The notes under the pieces are model-generated. The model made no database searches. It saw nothing but the letters and a program-made list of their open reading frames with translations, and was not told where the DNA came from. The position numbers and the translations under genes were made by a program. From assembly GCA_028707375.1 (NCBI GenBank), contig JAQWCB010000039.1:1-7704 (forward strand): a stretch of DNA of 7,704 nucleotides. Reading direction: 5' to 3'. The number at the start of each line of letters is the position of its first letter. Positions within the stretch are counted from its first letter, which is position 1. Source of the stretch: Bacilli bacterium. GTDB taxonomy: Bacteria; Bacillota_I; Bacilli_A; RFN20; CAG-288. Below are positions 1 to 5,547 of the stretch, piece after piece.

Positions 1-2
1 CT

Positions 3-1295
3 TGGCCGAATCACGGCGCTCGAACACCTGGGACAATACGAGAAGGAACGGGGATTTCAAACATCTCTAAGGGTCAGTGCATGATGGAATGCAAGAATGC
101 GATGGGAATAGATGCAATGACTATCGGCAATCACGAATTTGACTGGGGCGTAGATACGATTCAAGCGATGGAAGAGACTGCAAACTTTCCTTTTCTGGGA
201 ATTAATATTGTCAATAAGGATGATGGCAAGATAATATCAGAGGCACAGCCCTCTGCAATCATCAATAAAGGAAGCCTAAAAATTGGTGTGGTTGGTAGCA
301 TATACCGCTATATTACCAATTCAATTTCGGCTAGCATGATTGCTGATATTAAATTTGTTGATGATGAGCCGCTAGTGAGTGCCGAGGTCAATCGTCTGAA
401 AGAGGAAGAAAAATGTGACGTGGTTGTTGTCTTGACCCATCAGGGAGAAGACGCATCCGCAGTTACTAGCTATATGAATAATAAAGACATAAGTGGAATA
501 TTTGGTGGGCACGATCACCGCTACTGCTGTGATCCAAGTTATGATGGTCACAGTTATTTTTTAGAAGCTGGTTCTAGTTCTAAGGCTTATTCAAAATTGG
601 TTTTGCAAAAAAATCAAGACGGAACATATTCGGTAAAGATGGGCTCGACACTTCAAATTGATCAGTGGGATTGTCAAAATGCTTCTTCGCCGGAAATAGA
701 TTCAATTGTCGAACGCTATCGTGCTTTGTGCCAAGATGTGCTGGATGAAGTTATCGGTCAAAGAGATGGACCACTAGATCGCAGCCGACTGGGAACTCTT
801 GTTACTGAAGCGATGATGTATTATGCCGAAGATGTATGTCAGAAAGATGATATTGCGGTGGCAGTACATAATCGAGGTGGAATCAGAAGTACTCTTGAAG
901 GAGGCGAAACTAACGATAATGGTCTATATGATATAACCTATGACAATATATATCAGGTGATGCCTTTTGACAATGAAGTTCAATACGTCGAACTCTCAGG
1001 CGAAAAACTTATTGAAGCCTGTACCTCTAGTTATGACTATCATTCAAAAGACTTTTCGCAAGATGGAAGTAATTATTATTTAAATGGAACTGAAGTTGAT
1101 ACTAATAAAACATACAAGGTATTGGCGATAGACTATATAATTACTCGCGACGATAATCCGTGCTATCAGGGTGGTGAGCCAGGTACTGCCATCGATGGGG
1201 AAATCGTATATACGCGAGATTTAATTAAGGATTATATCAAACATTTAGGCGTGGTAAACGTTTCGGATTTTCCTTCGCTTGTTGAAGGTTACTAG
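3..1295 (+). CDS. 5'-nucleotidase family metallophosphatase, N-terminus missing or cut by window
   Basis: This is a bifunctional-type 5'-nucleotidase/2',3'-cyclic phosphodiesterase relative (UshA/YfkN class). The family hydrolyses phosphate from nucleotides with two metal ions, normally outside the membrane. Counting from the ATG at 81, the metallophosphatase core shows GNHEFDWG (16-23), a histidine in VVLTHQGED (120) and GHDH (143-146), which are metal and active-site motifs. The C-terminal substrate-binding domain shows NRGGIR (264-269) and YDNIYQVMPFDN (about 287-298). The ATG at 81 lies inside the conserved domain, because family-like sequence (GTGISNISKG) begins upstream at about 45; 81 is therefore not the true start. 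The frame is open to the left edge, but the residues encoded before 45 do not look like the family, and the expected early metal motifs (DxH, GD) are absent. No signal peptide can be assessed. The family call is firm; the substrate is not known. Confidence 0.88.
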   Translation, partial: WPNHGARTPGTIREGTGISNISKGQCMMECKNAMGIDAMTIGNHEFDWGVDTIQAMEETANFPFLGINIVNKDDGKIISEAQPSAIINKGSLKIGVVGSIYRYITNSISASMIADIKFVDDEPLVSAEVNRLKEEEKCDVVVVLTHQGEDASAVTSYMNNKDISGIFGGHDHRYCCDPSYDGHSYFLEAGSSSKAYSKLVLQKNQDGTYSVKMGSTLQIDQWDCQNASSPEIDSIVERYRALCQDVLDEVIGQRDGPLDRSRLGTLVTEAMMYYAEDVCQKDDIAVAVHNRGGIRSTLEGGETNDNGLYDITYDNIYQVMPFDNEVQYVELSGEKLIEACTSSYDYHSKDFSQDGSNYYLNGTEVDTNKTYKVLAIDYIITRDDNPCYQGGEPGTAIDGEIVYTRDLIKDYIKHLGVVNVSDFPSLVEGY

Positions 1296-1300
1296 AAATG

Positions 1301-1336
1301 AAAAATGGGAGTTACATAAAAGTAAATCCCATTTTT
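1301..1336. terminator. Bidirectional intrinsic terminator between convergent genes
   Basis: A perfect 10-base inverted repeat (AAAAATGGGA at 1301-1310, TCCCATTTTT at 1327-1336) starts 5 bases after the TAG stop of the nucleotidase gene. Three further pairs can form inside the stem. The T run at the 3' side, and the matching A run at the 5' side, let it work on either strand, which fits its place between the converging nucleotidase and galE genes. Confidence 0.85.
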
Positions 1337-1368
1337 ATATAGTTTATTTTTGAATGTTTAAATGAAGA

Positions 1369-2397
1369 TTAATCATCGTATCCGTTAGGATTTTTCTGTT
1401 GCCAATTATTTGAATCGCGGCACGCATCCTCAATTGTGTATTTGGCTTGAAAACCTAATTCTTTTTTAGCTTTTTCAGTTGAGGCATAGTTGCTAGCGAC
1501 ATCGCCTTCACGACGTCCGACAATCTCGTAAGGAATTTTGATATTTGATGCTTTTTCATAAGCTGCAACTAATTCCAAAACTGACGTTCCTTTACCTGTG
1601 CCAAGATTATATATAACAAGGCCGCAGTCAGTGGCTAACTTTTTCAGCGTTAGGACGTGACCTTCAGCCAAATCGACAACGTGGACATAGTCTCTAACTC
1701 CAGTTCCATCAATGGTCGGATAATCATTTCCATAAATCTTTAACTTCTTCAATTTTCCTACAGCTACCTGAGTAAGATAGGGCATTAAGTTGTTAGGAAC
1801 TCCATTTGGTGATTCTCCAATAAGACCTGATTTATGAGCACCAATTGGATTGAAATAACGCAGAATGCCAATGTTGGCTTCCGGATGAATATGAGCGTAG
1901 TCGTGCAAGATACGTTCAATCATTATCTTAGTTTCGCCATATGGGTTAGTAGCTGAACCAACTGGATCGGTTTCAACAAGCGGAACGTGTTTGGGAACTC
2001 CGTACACGGTTGCGGATGAAGAAAATATGAAGTTTTTCACATGATGTTTAGTCATGGCGCTTAAAACATTTAAAGTACTTAACAAATTATTTTTATAATA
2101 TTCGAGAGGTTTTTGAACCGATTCGCCGACAGCTTTTAAAGCTGCAAAATGAATTACAGCATCTATTTTATTTTCGCTAAAAGGCAATTCTATATCATTT
2201 TCTTTGGTACAGTCTCCTTGGTAGAATTTAATTTTGCTTCCTGTTATTTTTTCGAGACGGGTCAAAACTTTAACTGATGAATTAGATAGATTATCAATAA
2301 TGATTGGTGTATATCCCTTTTCGACTAAACTGATAACTGTATGCGAGCCGATGTATCCCATACCACCAGTAACCAAAACTTTTTTTATTTCTGACAT
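1369..2397 (-). CDS. galE: UDP-glucose 4-epimerase
   Basis: GalE interconverts UDP-glucose and UDP-galactose in the cytoplasm with bound NAD+. It serves the Leland pathway of galactose use and supplies UDP-galactose for cell-surface glycans. The 342-residue product has the usual family length. It is an extended short-chain dehydrogenase: the NAD-binding GGMGYIGSH motif is at 11-19, the catalytic Ser/Thr stretch SSSATVYG at 126-133, and the catalytic pair Y153-x3-K157 in NPYGETK. FNPIGAH (182-188) and GTGVRDYVHVVDLA (231-244) are also typical of GalE. The ATG is preceded by AAAGGGG (complement of 2404-2410) at 6 bases, which supports this start. No other galactose genes adjoin it, so it looks like a single-gene unit, and a role in polysaccharide or glycolipid synthesis is as likely as galactose catabolism. 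Confidence 0.96.
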   Translation of the reverse strand: MSEIKKVLVTGGMGYIGSHTVISLVEKGYTPIIIDNLSNSSVKVLTRLEKITGSKIKFYQGDCTKENDIELPFSENKIDAVIHFAALKAVGESVQKPLEYYKNNLLSTLNVLSAMTKHHVKNFIFSSSATVYGVPKHVPLVETDPVGSATNPYGETKIMIERILHDYAHIHPEANIGILRYFNPIGAHKSGLIGESPNGVPNNLMPYLTQVAVGKLKKLKIYGNDYPTIDGTGVRDYVHVVDLAEGHVLTLKKLATDCGLVIYNLGTGKGTSVLELVAAYEKASNIKIPYEIVGRREGDVASNYASTEKAKKELGFQAKYTIEDACRDSNNWQQKNPNGYDD

Positions 2398-2403
2398 AAT
2401 TTA

Positions 2404-2425
2404 CCCCTTTTCTTTATTCATTATA
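2404..2425 (-). promoter_or_regulatory. galE -10 element and ribosome binding site
   Basis: On the minus strand a perfect TATAAT lies at 2420-2425, followed by the Shine-Dalgarno AAAGGGG at 2404-2410, just before the galE ATG. No convincing TTGACA-like -35 is seen 16-19 bases upstream, so promoter strength is uncertain. A transcript from here would have a leader of only about 15-20 bases. Confidence 0.5.
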
Positions 2426-2460
2426 TCTTAATTTTAAAAAAAGGGACTAGAGAAAAACAC

Positions 2461-2480
2461 AAAAAAGAATGTAAAATTCT
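2461..2480 (-). terminator. Weak AT-rich terminator candidate for the membrane-protein operon
   Basis: Downstream of the stop at 2518, the minus strand can form a 5-bp stem (AGAAT/ATTCT, bases 2476-2480 with 2466-2470) with a 5-base loop, followed directly by a run of six T. The alternative pairing ATGTA/TACAT overlaps it. The stem is short and AT-only, so it is only a candidate; without it, transcription could run on into galE. Confidence 0.3.
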
Positions 2481-2517
2481 ACATAGATGCAATTTATAAA
2501 AAATATATGTTATCAAT

Positions 2518-3144
2518 TTAGGCGTGGTCGTCTGATAATTTATTTACATCTTTGGCAAAATACGTATTGCAAAGTTGACGAATGCGCAATGAACGCGAAA
2601 TAAAAGCCTGGCAGTCGACTAGATAGACAATAAAAGGAATGGTGAATACAATAACTGAAATAAGTGAAATGTATTCATCTAGCGACCCGTCAAAAGCAAA
2701 GGGCGTTTCAAATTCCGGGAAATCTGTAGGAATGCGCATAAAAAAGAAATCATTGACATTCCAATTGATATTGGGCATCATCAATCCCCACGAATCCGTG
2801 AAGAAACTGAAGTCGCCTTCGCGATCTAAATATACATATAGAACAAATGATCCAACACAAATCAAAGATAACATAAAGGGTATCCACGATTTTTTTAAAA
2901 AATATACTCCGGATTTTCGACGCGCTTCCTTAACAAAGACACGCTTTTTCTGAATAACTCCAGTGCGCAGCAAATCATACATTAAATTGTCAACGACAAG
3001 GCCCTGGTTTTTCATAATATATCCGACAAGTTTTTGAATATATCCGACAATCATGACAACAAAAAGAATAATAACAATTAAGGCAATCAGTGTTTTCTTA
3101 TCAGATTCAGTTAATTTAACTAGCAAAAAAAGATTTGACATCAT
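2518..3144 (-). CDS. Three-segment membrane protein, family not recognised
   Basis: I do not recognise this 208-residue protein. It has three clear hydrophobic segments: about 18-36 (TLIALIVIILFVVMIVGYI), 88-107 and 159-177. Between the first two is a basic stretch (IQKKRVFVKEARRKSG, 64-79), which is probably cytoplasmic. Between the second and third is an acidic, aromatic loop (about 108-158, with DFFFMRIP and FPEFETPFAF), which is probably outside. The C-terminus is hydrophilic. The start codon overlaps the stop of the upstream gene as ATGA, and the Shine-Dalgarno GGGAGG lies inside that gene's last codons, so the two are almost certainly translationally coupled. A second ATG follows directly (3139-3141), so the protein may begin with MSNLF instead. 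The coupling suggests that the two membrane proteins act together, but nothing shows the role. Confidence 0.85.
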   Translation of the reverse strand: MMSNLFLLVKLTESDKKTLIALIVIILFVVMIVGYIQKLVGYIMKNQGLVVDNLMYDLLRTGVIQKKRVFVKEARRKSGVYFLKKSWIPFMLSLICVGSFVLYVYLDREGDFSFFTDSWGLMMPNINWNVNDFFFMRIPTDFPEFETPFAFDGSLDEYISLISVIVFTIPFIVYLVDCQAFISRSLRIRQLCNTYFAKDVNKLSDDHA

Positions 3145-3563
3145 CTATTTCCTCCCTGATTATTTCCATCGCTGTTTGGATAATTATTATAATTGCCATT
3201 GTAATTGGGATTTCCGTTGGAGGGATAGTTATTCTGCGGTGGGTAGTATGGAGGCTGAGGGGGATAATTGTTGTTTTGATTATATGGATAATAGTTGTTA
3301 GGCGGAACATTGTTCACGTTTGAAGGTGTGACACCGCGAGCTTTAGCTTCCTCGGCCTGATTCAAAATAGCTGCGGCCTCCTTATCGTAATGATTTTTAA
3401 TTTTCAATTTATTGTCACTGAAAAGGGAAGCAATGAATCGGATGGGAGTCAAGACAATCATCACGGCACCAAAGACAACATACAAGCAAAAATATACTAA
3501 CCAAAGCGGTGAAGTAATAATGACGATAGCGCCAATTCCGACTCTTTTGAAAAATGTTTCCAT
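3141..3563 (-). CDS. Small membrane protein with Asn/Pro/Tyr-rich low-complexity tail
   Basis: I do not recognise a family for this 140-residue product. Residues 9-47 are strongly hydrophobic with a break at SPLW, which fits two membrane helices or a hairpin. Residues 49-76 are charged (NKLKIKNHYDKEAAAILNQA) and probably helical. Residues 82-140 are almost only Asn, Pro, Tyr, Gln and Gly (for example NNYYPYNQNNNYPPQ), so the tail is likely disordered. With both helices crossing, the N-terminus and tail would be on the same side of the membrane; the positive charges after the second segment favour the cytoplasm. GAGGAAAA lies 15 bases before the ATG, longer than usual, so translation initiation may be weak. 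It is the first gene of a two-gene operon, diverging from the sigma-factor operon. The low-complexity tail is encoded in one uninterrupted frame and the downstream start depends on it, which argues that it is real. Confidence 0.78.
   Translation of the reverse strand: METFFKRVGIGAIVIITSPLWLVYFCLYVVFGAVMIVLTPIRFIASLFSDNKLKIKNHYDKEAAAILNQAEEAKARGVTPSNVNNVPPNNYYPYNQNNNYPPQPPYYPPQNNYPSNGNPNYNGNYNNYPNSDGNNQGGNR
3151..3156 (-). promoter_or_regulatory. Ribosome binding site embedded in upstream gene's C-terminus
   Basis: The minus-strand GGGAGG lies 6 bases before the ATG at 3144. It doubles as part of the codons for the Gln-Gly-Gly near the end of the Asn/Pro/Tyr-rich protein. It fixes the downstream start and supports translational coupling across the 4-base ATGA overlap. 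Confidence 0.75.
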
Positions 3564-3595
3564 TGAATAATTCTTTTTCCTCGCTATTTCATATT

Positions 3596-3625
3596 ATTCT
3601 AGCAAAGAATTTAGCAATAATACAA
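3596..3625 (-). promoter_or_regulatory. Possible promoter of the membrane-protein operon
   Basis: On the minus strand TTGTAT (complement of 3620-3625) and TAGAAT (complement of 3596-3601) are separated by 18 bases. They would start transcription about 25 bases before the ATG at 3563. This is a plausible housekeeping promoter, but in such AT-rich DNA similar pairs arise by chance. The rest of the 226-base divergent intergenic region holds no other feature that I can support, apart from the sigma-gene promoter near its right end. Confidence 0.3.
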
Positions 3626-3745
3626 TGAAATAAATTGTATATGTTTAAGTGTGATCAATATTCTATAGTAAATAAAAAATGTGATTAAATTGACACGAAA
3701 ATCTAGTTAAGTCAAAATTAAATGTATAGATATAAAAAGATTTTT

Positions 3746-3775
3746 CCAATAAAATTGGTTTGCTGAACGTATATA
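3746..3775 (+). promoter_or_regulatory. ECF-type promoter of the sigma operon (shared motif, copy 1)
   Basis: CCAATAAAA (3746-3754), 13 bases, then CGTATATA (3768-3775). The identical bipartite element with identical spacing occurs at 5498-5527 upstream of the lipoprotein gene. Read as hexamers it is CCAATA-N16-CGTATA. The CGTA core and 16-base spacing match the known layout of Bacillus sigma-W type promoters (TGAAAC-N16-CGTA), with a different -35. ECF sigma operons are commonly autoregulated, so this is inferred to be the sigma factor's own target. The predicted transcription start falls at about 3779-3781, in or beside the ribosome binding site. Confidence 0.75.
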
Positions 3776-3789
3776 AAAGGAAATGAGAT

Positions 3790-4323
3790 ATGGATGGACA
3801 GATAAGCTTACTATTTTCCCAACTGAGAGGAGGCAATCAATTAGCCTTTGACAAGCTGTATGAATTGACCAAGAAGCAAGTGTATTTTTCCATATACGCG
3901 GTGATTAAATCTCACAGTCTTTCTGAGGATATTATGCAGGATACCTACGTGAAATTCTTAGATAATCTGCAGCGAATTGATTCGCATAAAAATATTGTCA
4001 GCTATCTCATAACCATTGGGCGAAACCTCGCAATCGATTATTTAAGGAAGAATTCAAGAATATTTGATTTAGAAGATTACAACAACTTTGAAGAAGTAAT
4101 TGGCGATACTGGTTCGACAATTCACGAGGAAGAAGAGGTTTTCCAGCTTATGAAAAAAGTCCTCAATGATAGTGAATTTGAGATTGTTGTTCTCCATGTA
4201 ATTGAGGAAATGCCACATAGAAAGATTGCTGAATATTTAGGAAAACCTTTGGGGACGATAACCTGGGCGTATAACAACGCTATGAAAAAGATAAGAAAAA
4301 GGATGGGAGAAAAAAATGACTGA
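3790..4323 (+). CDS. ECF-type RNA polymerase sigma factor
   Basis: This 177-residue protein has the length and two-domain form of extracytoplasmic-function sigma-70 factors, which direct RNA polymerase to a small set of stress or envelope genes. Region 2 spans about 17-90, with the polymerase-binding and -10-recognition signature LSEDIMQDTYVKFL (44-57) and NLAIDYLRKNSR (79-90). An acidic linker (96-117) follows, then region 4 (about 118-172) with a helix-turn-helix: MPHRKIAEYLGKPLGTITWA, then a basic recognition end (KKIRKRM). No extra C-terminal domain is present. The ATG at 3790 is preceded by AAAGGA (3776-3781) at 8 bases. The last 8 bases overlap the next gene, the usual arrangement of sigma and anti-sigma genes. 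A CGTATATA-type promoter lies directly upstream and is repeated before the lipoprotein gene. The ECF subgroup cannot be assigned by eye. Confidence 0.93.
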   Translation: MDGQISLLFSQLRGGNQLAFDKLYELTKKQVYFSIYAVIKSHSLSEDIMQDTYVKFLDNLQRIDSHKNIVSYLITIGRNLAIDYLRKNSRIFDLEDYNNFEEVIGDTGSTIHEEEEVFQLMKKVLNDSEFEIVVLHVIEEMPHRKIAEYLGKPLGTITWAYNNAMKKIRKRMGEKND

Positions 4324-5485
4324 GGAAGAAAAATTAATTAAACTTGCAGCATCCAAGCATGAAATCAAACTTACTTCTCAAGATATCCTTAATAAATATC
4401 AGTTGGAAGGAAGTAAAAAAGCTCACAGAACACACTGGGTTTTTGGACGTCCCAAAGCATGGCTTGCGGGTTCGCTCCTTTCGTTTGCTATCATTTGCGC
4501 CATTGCAATTCCATCGGTTATTGAGACATTTAATTCCAGTGATATTGCTGTCGATTCAACGACATCAATCACGGGGGATTCATCTTTGAGCAATCCCGTT
4601 TTAGCTATTGCCCCTTCAGGTGATGATGAGGTTGTCGGTTTTGAAATATTATCTTCCGTTGGTCTTTTTGCCGAAGACAGTGCTTCCTCAATCAATTTAA
4701 ATACCAAGATGCAGATTGACACTCCCCTTGATAAGAATGAAAGTTCAGAATCACTTGACGATATTGTTACTAACTATGAAAAAATAGAAAGCGTAGTTCA
4801 GCAAGCGAGCAATATCGATACTTCAGATATTGTTGGCAGTTTGACGCAGGGAGCTTATGAAGGAGAATATGGCACTTACGATTATAAGCTTACCTATGAA
4901 TACAGCCACGTTGTTCTTTATTACAATTTGATCAATCCGAAAGATGAATCGGAGTTTTCCTCTGTATTAAATAAGGTTGGCCATGGCATGACTAATCATT
5001 TTGGCTCAAGCTTTGAAGGGGAAATCGTTGACGGAGAAAAGATATATCCAATAACCGGAGATAGAAAAGAATCGGATGATGGTGAGCAGGCCAAGATAAG
5101 CTTAAAGGTAGAAATGTCAGCTAACCGCTTTTACTATGTCGATCAAATGATTAATGAAGGTCAATTTTCCTACGATTATTTGTTGTACGAAAGTTTAGAT
5201 GGCGGGGATTATTATCAGGTCAGCGAGTACTACTCGATTAAAGTTTTGCAATATGATAATAGTAATTTCCACTGTAGGGCTAGAGTTTTTAATGATGATG
5301 ATTATTCCAATCGTGGAAATAGCCATTCATCACACATGGGATATGAATATTTAGTTACCAAACAAGAAGACTCATATTTAATCGAATACGGTTTAGGAAA
5401 TAGCAAGCGTTTGATTCATCTCTATTATGAAAATGATGCTCACCGATATGTCGATGATCAAACCAAAGAAGAAATTATCAAATAA
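4316..5485 (+). CDS. Probable membrane anti-sigma factor with large extracytoplasmic domain
   Basis: The role is inferred mainly from position: it overlaps the ECF sigma gene by 8 bases, and GGGAGA (4305-4310) inside that gene serves as its ribosome binding site, so the two are coupled. Residues 1-47 form a short charged cytoplasmic part, which would hold the sigma factor. One membrane helix covers about 48-68 (AWLAGSLLSFAIICAIAIPSV), followed by about 320 residues outside. The HxxxCxxC zinc motif of common anti-sigma factors is absent; the only cysteines are C61 in the membrane helix and C320. The outer part is rich in Tyr, Ser, Asp and beta-like alternation. Several blocks (YKLTYEY at 190-196, FEGEIVDGEKIYP at 233-245, FYYVDQMINEGQF at 272-284) match, in order, blocks of the lipoprotein encoded downstream. 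The outer domain is therefore probably the sensor. I do not recognise a named family. Confidence 0.75.
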   Translation: MTEEEKLIKLAASKHEIKLTSQDILNKYQLEGSKKAHRTHWVFGRPKAWLAGSLLSFAIICAIAIPSVIETFNSSDIAVDSTTSITGDSSLSNPVLAIAPSGDDEVVGFEILSSVGLFAEDSASSINLNTKMQIDTPLDKNESSESLDDIVTNYEKIESVVQQASNIDTSDIVGSLTQGAYEGEYGTYDYKLTYEYSHVVLYYNLINPKDESEFSSVLNKVGHGMTNHFGSSFEGEIVDGEKIYPITGDRKESDDGEQAKISLKVEMSANRFYYVDQMINEGQFSYDYLLYESLDGGDYYQVSEYYSIKVLQYDNSNFHCRARVFNDDDYSNRGNSHSSHMGYEYLVTKQEDSYLIEYGLGNSKRLIHLYYENDAHRYVDDQTKEEIIK

Positions 5486-5497
5486 ATTTCAATAAAT

Positions 5498-5527
5498 CCA
5501 ATAAAAGTCATCCTCTTCTCGTATATA
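5498..5527 (+). promoter_or_regulatory. ECF-type promoter of the lipoprotein gene (shared motif, copy 2)
   Basis: CCAATAAAA (5498-5506), 13 bases, then CGTATATA (5520-5527): identical in both halves and in spacing to the element at 3746-3775, while the 13-base spacers differ. A start at about 5531-5533 would leave a short leader that still holds the full Shine-Dalgarno AAAGGGG (5535-5541). No terminator is visible between the anti-sigma stop (5485) and this element, so read-through from the sigma operon may also contribute. Confidence 0.75.
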
Positions 5528-5547
5528 GTTAAAGAAAGGGGAAACCT

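Noticed and set aside
1205..1214. Another CGTATATA, inside the nucleotidase gene
   Set aside because: It is within coding sequence, is part of a self-complementary CGTATATACG, and has no CCAATAAAA at the matching distance on either strand.
2639..2953. 104-codon plus-strand reading frame opposite the membrane protein gene
   Set aside because: It is antisense to a coupled, well-started gene. Its basic, Ser-rich product has no domain and the start has no ribosome binding site.
3135..3323. Very hydrophobic plus-strand reading frame resembling a small membrane peptide
   Set aside because: It is the reverse complement of the Asn/Pro/Tyr-rich tail; AAT/TAT-rich codons read backwards give Ile/Val. 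It has no ribosome binding site.
3690..3718. TTGACA at 3690-3695 as a housekeeping promoter for the sigma operon
   Set aside because: At 17 bases the -10 would be CAAAAT, and 16 or 18 bases give nothing better. A basal promoter here is possible but not supported.
3746..3758. Palindrome CCAAT-AAA-ATTGG as a repressor operator
   Set aside because: The second promoter copy keeps CCAATAAAA but not the ATTGG arm, so the palindrome is not the conserved feature.
4423..4722. 99-codon minus-strand reading frame
   Set aside because: It lies wholly inside the anti-sigma gene, with no ribosome binding site and low-complexity Ser/Thr/Ala composition mirroring the coding strand.
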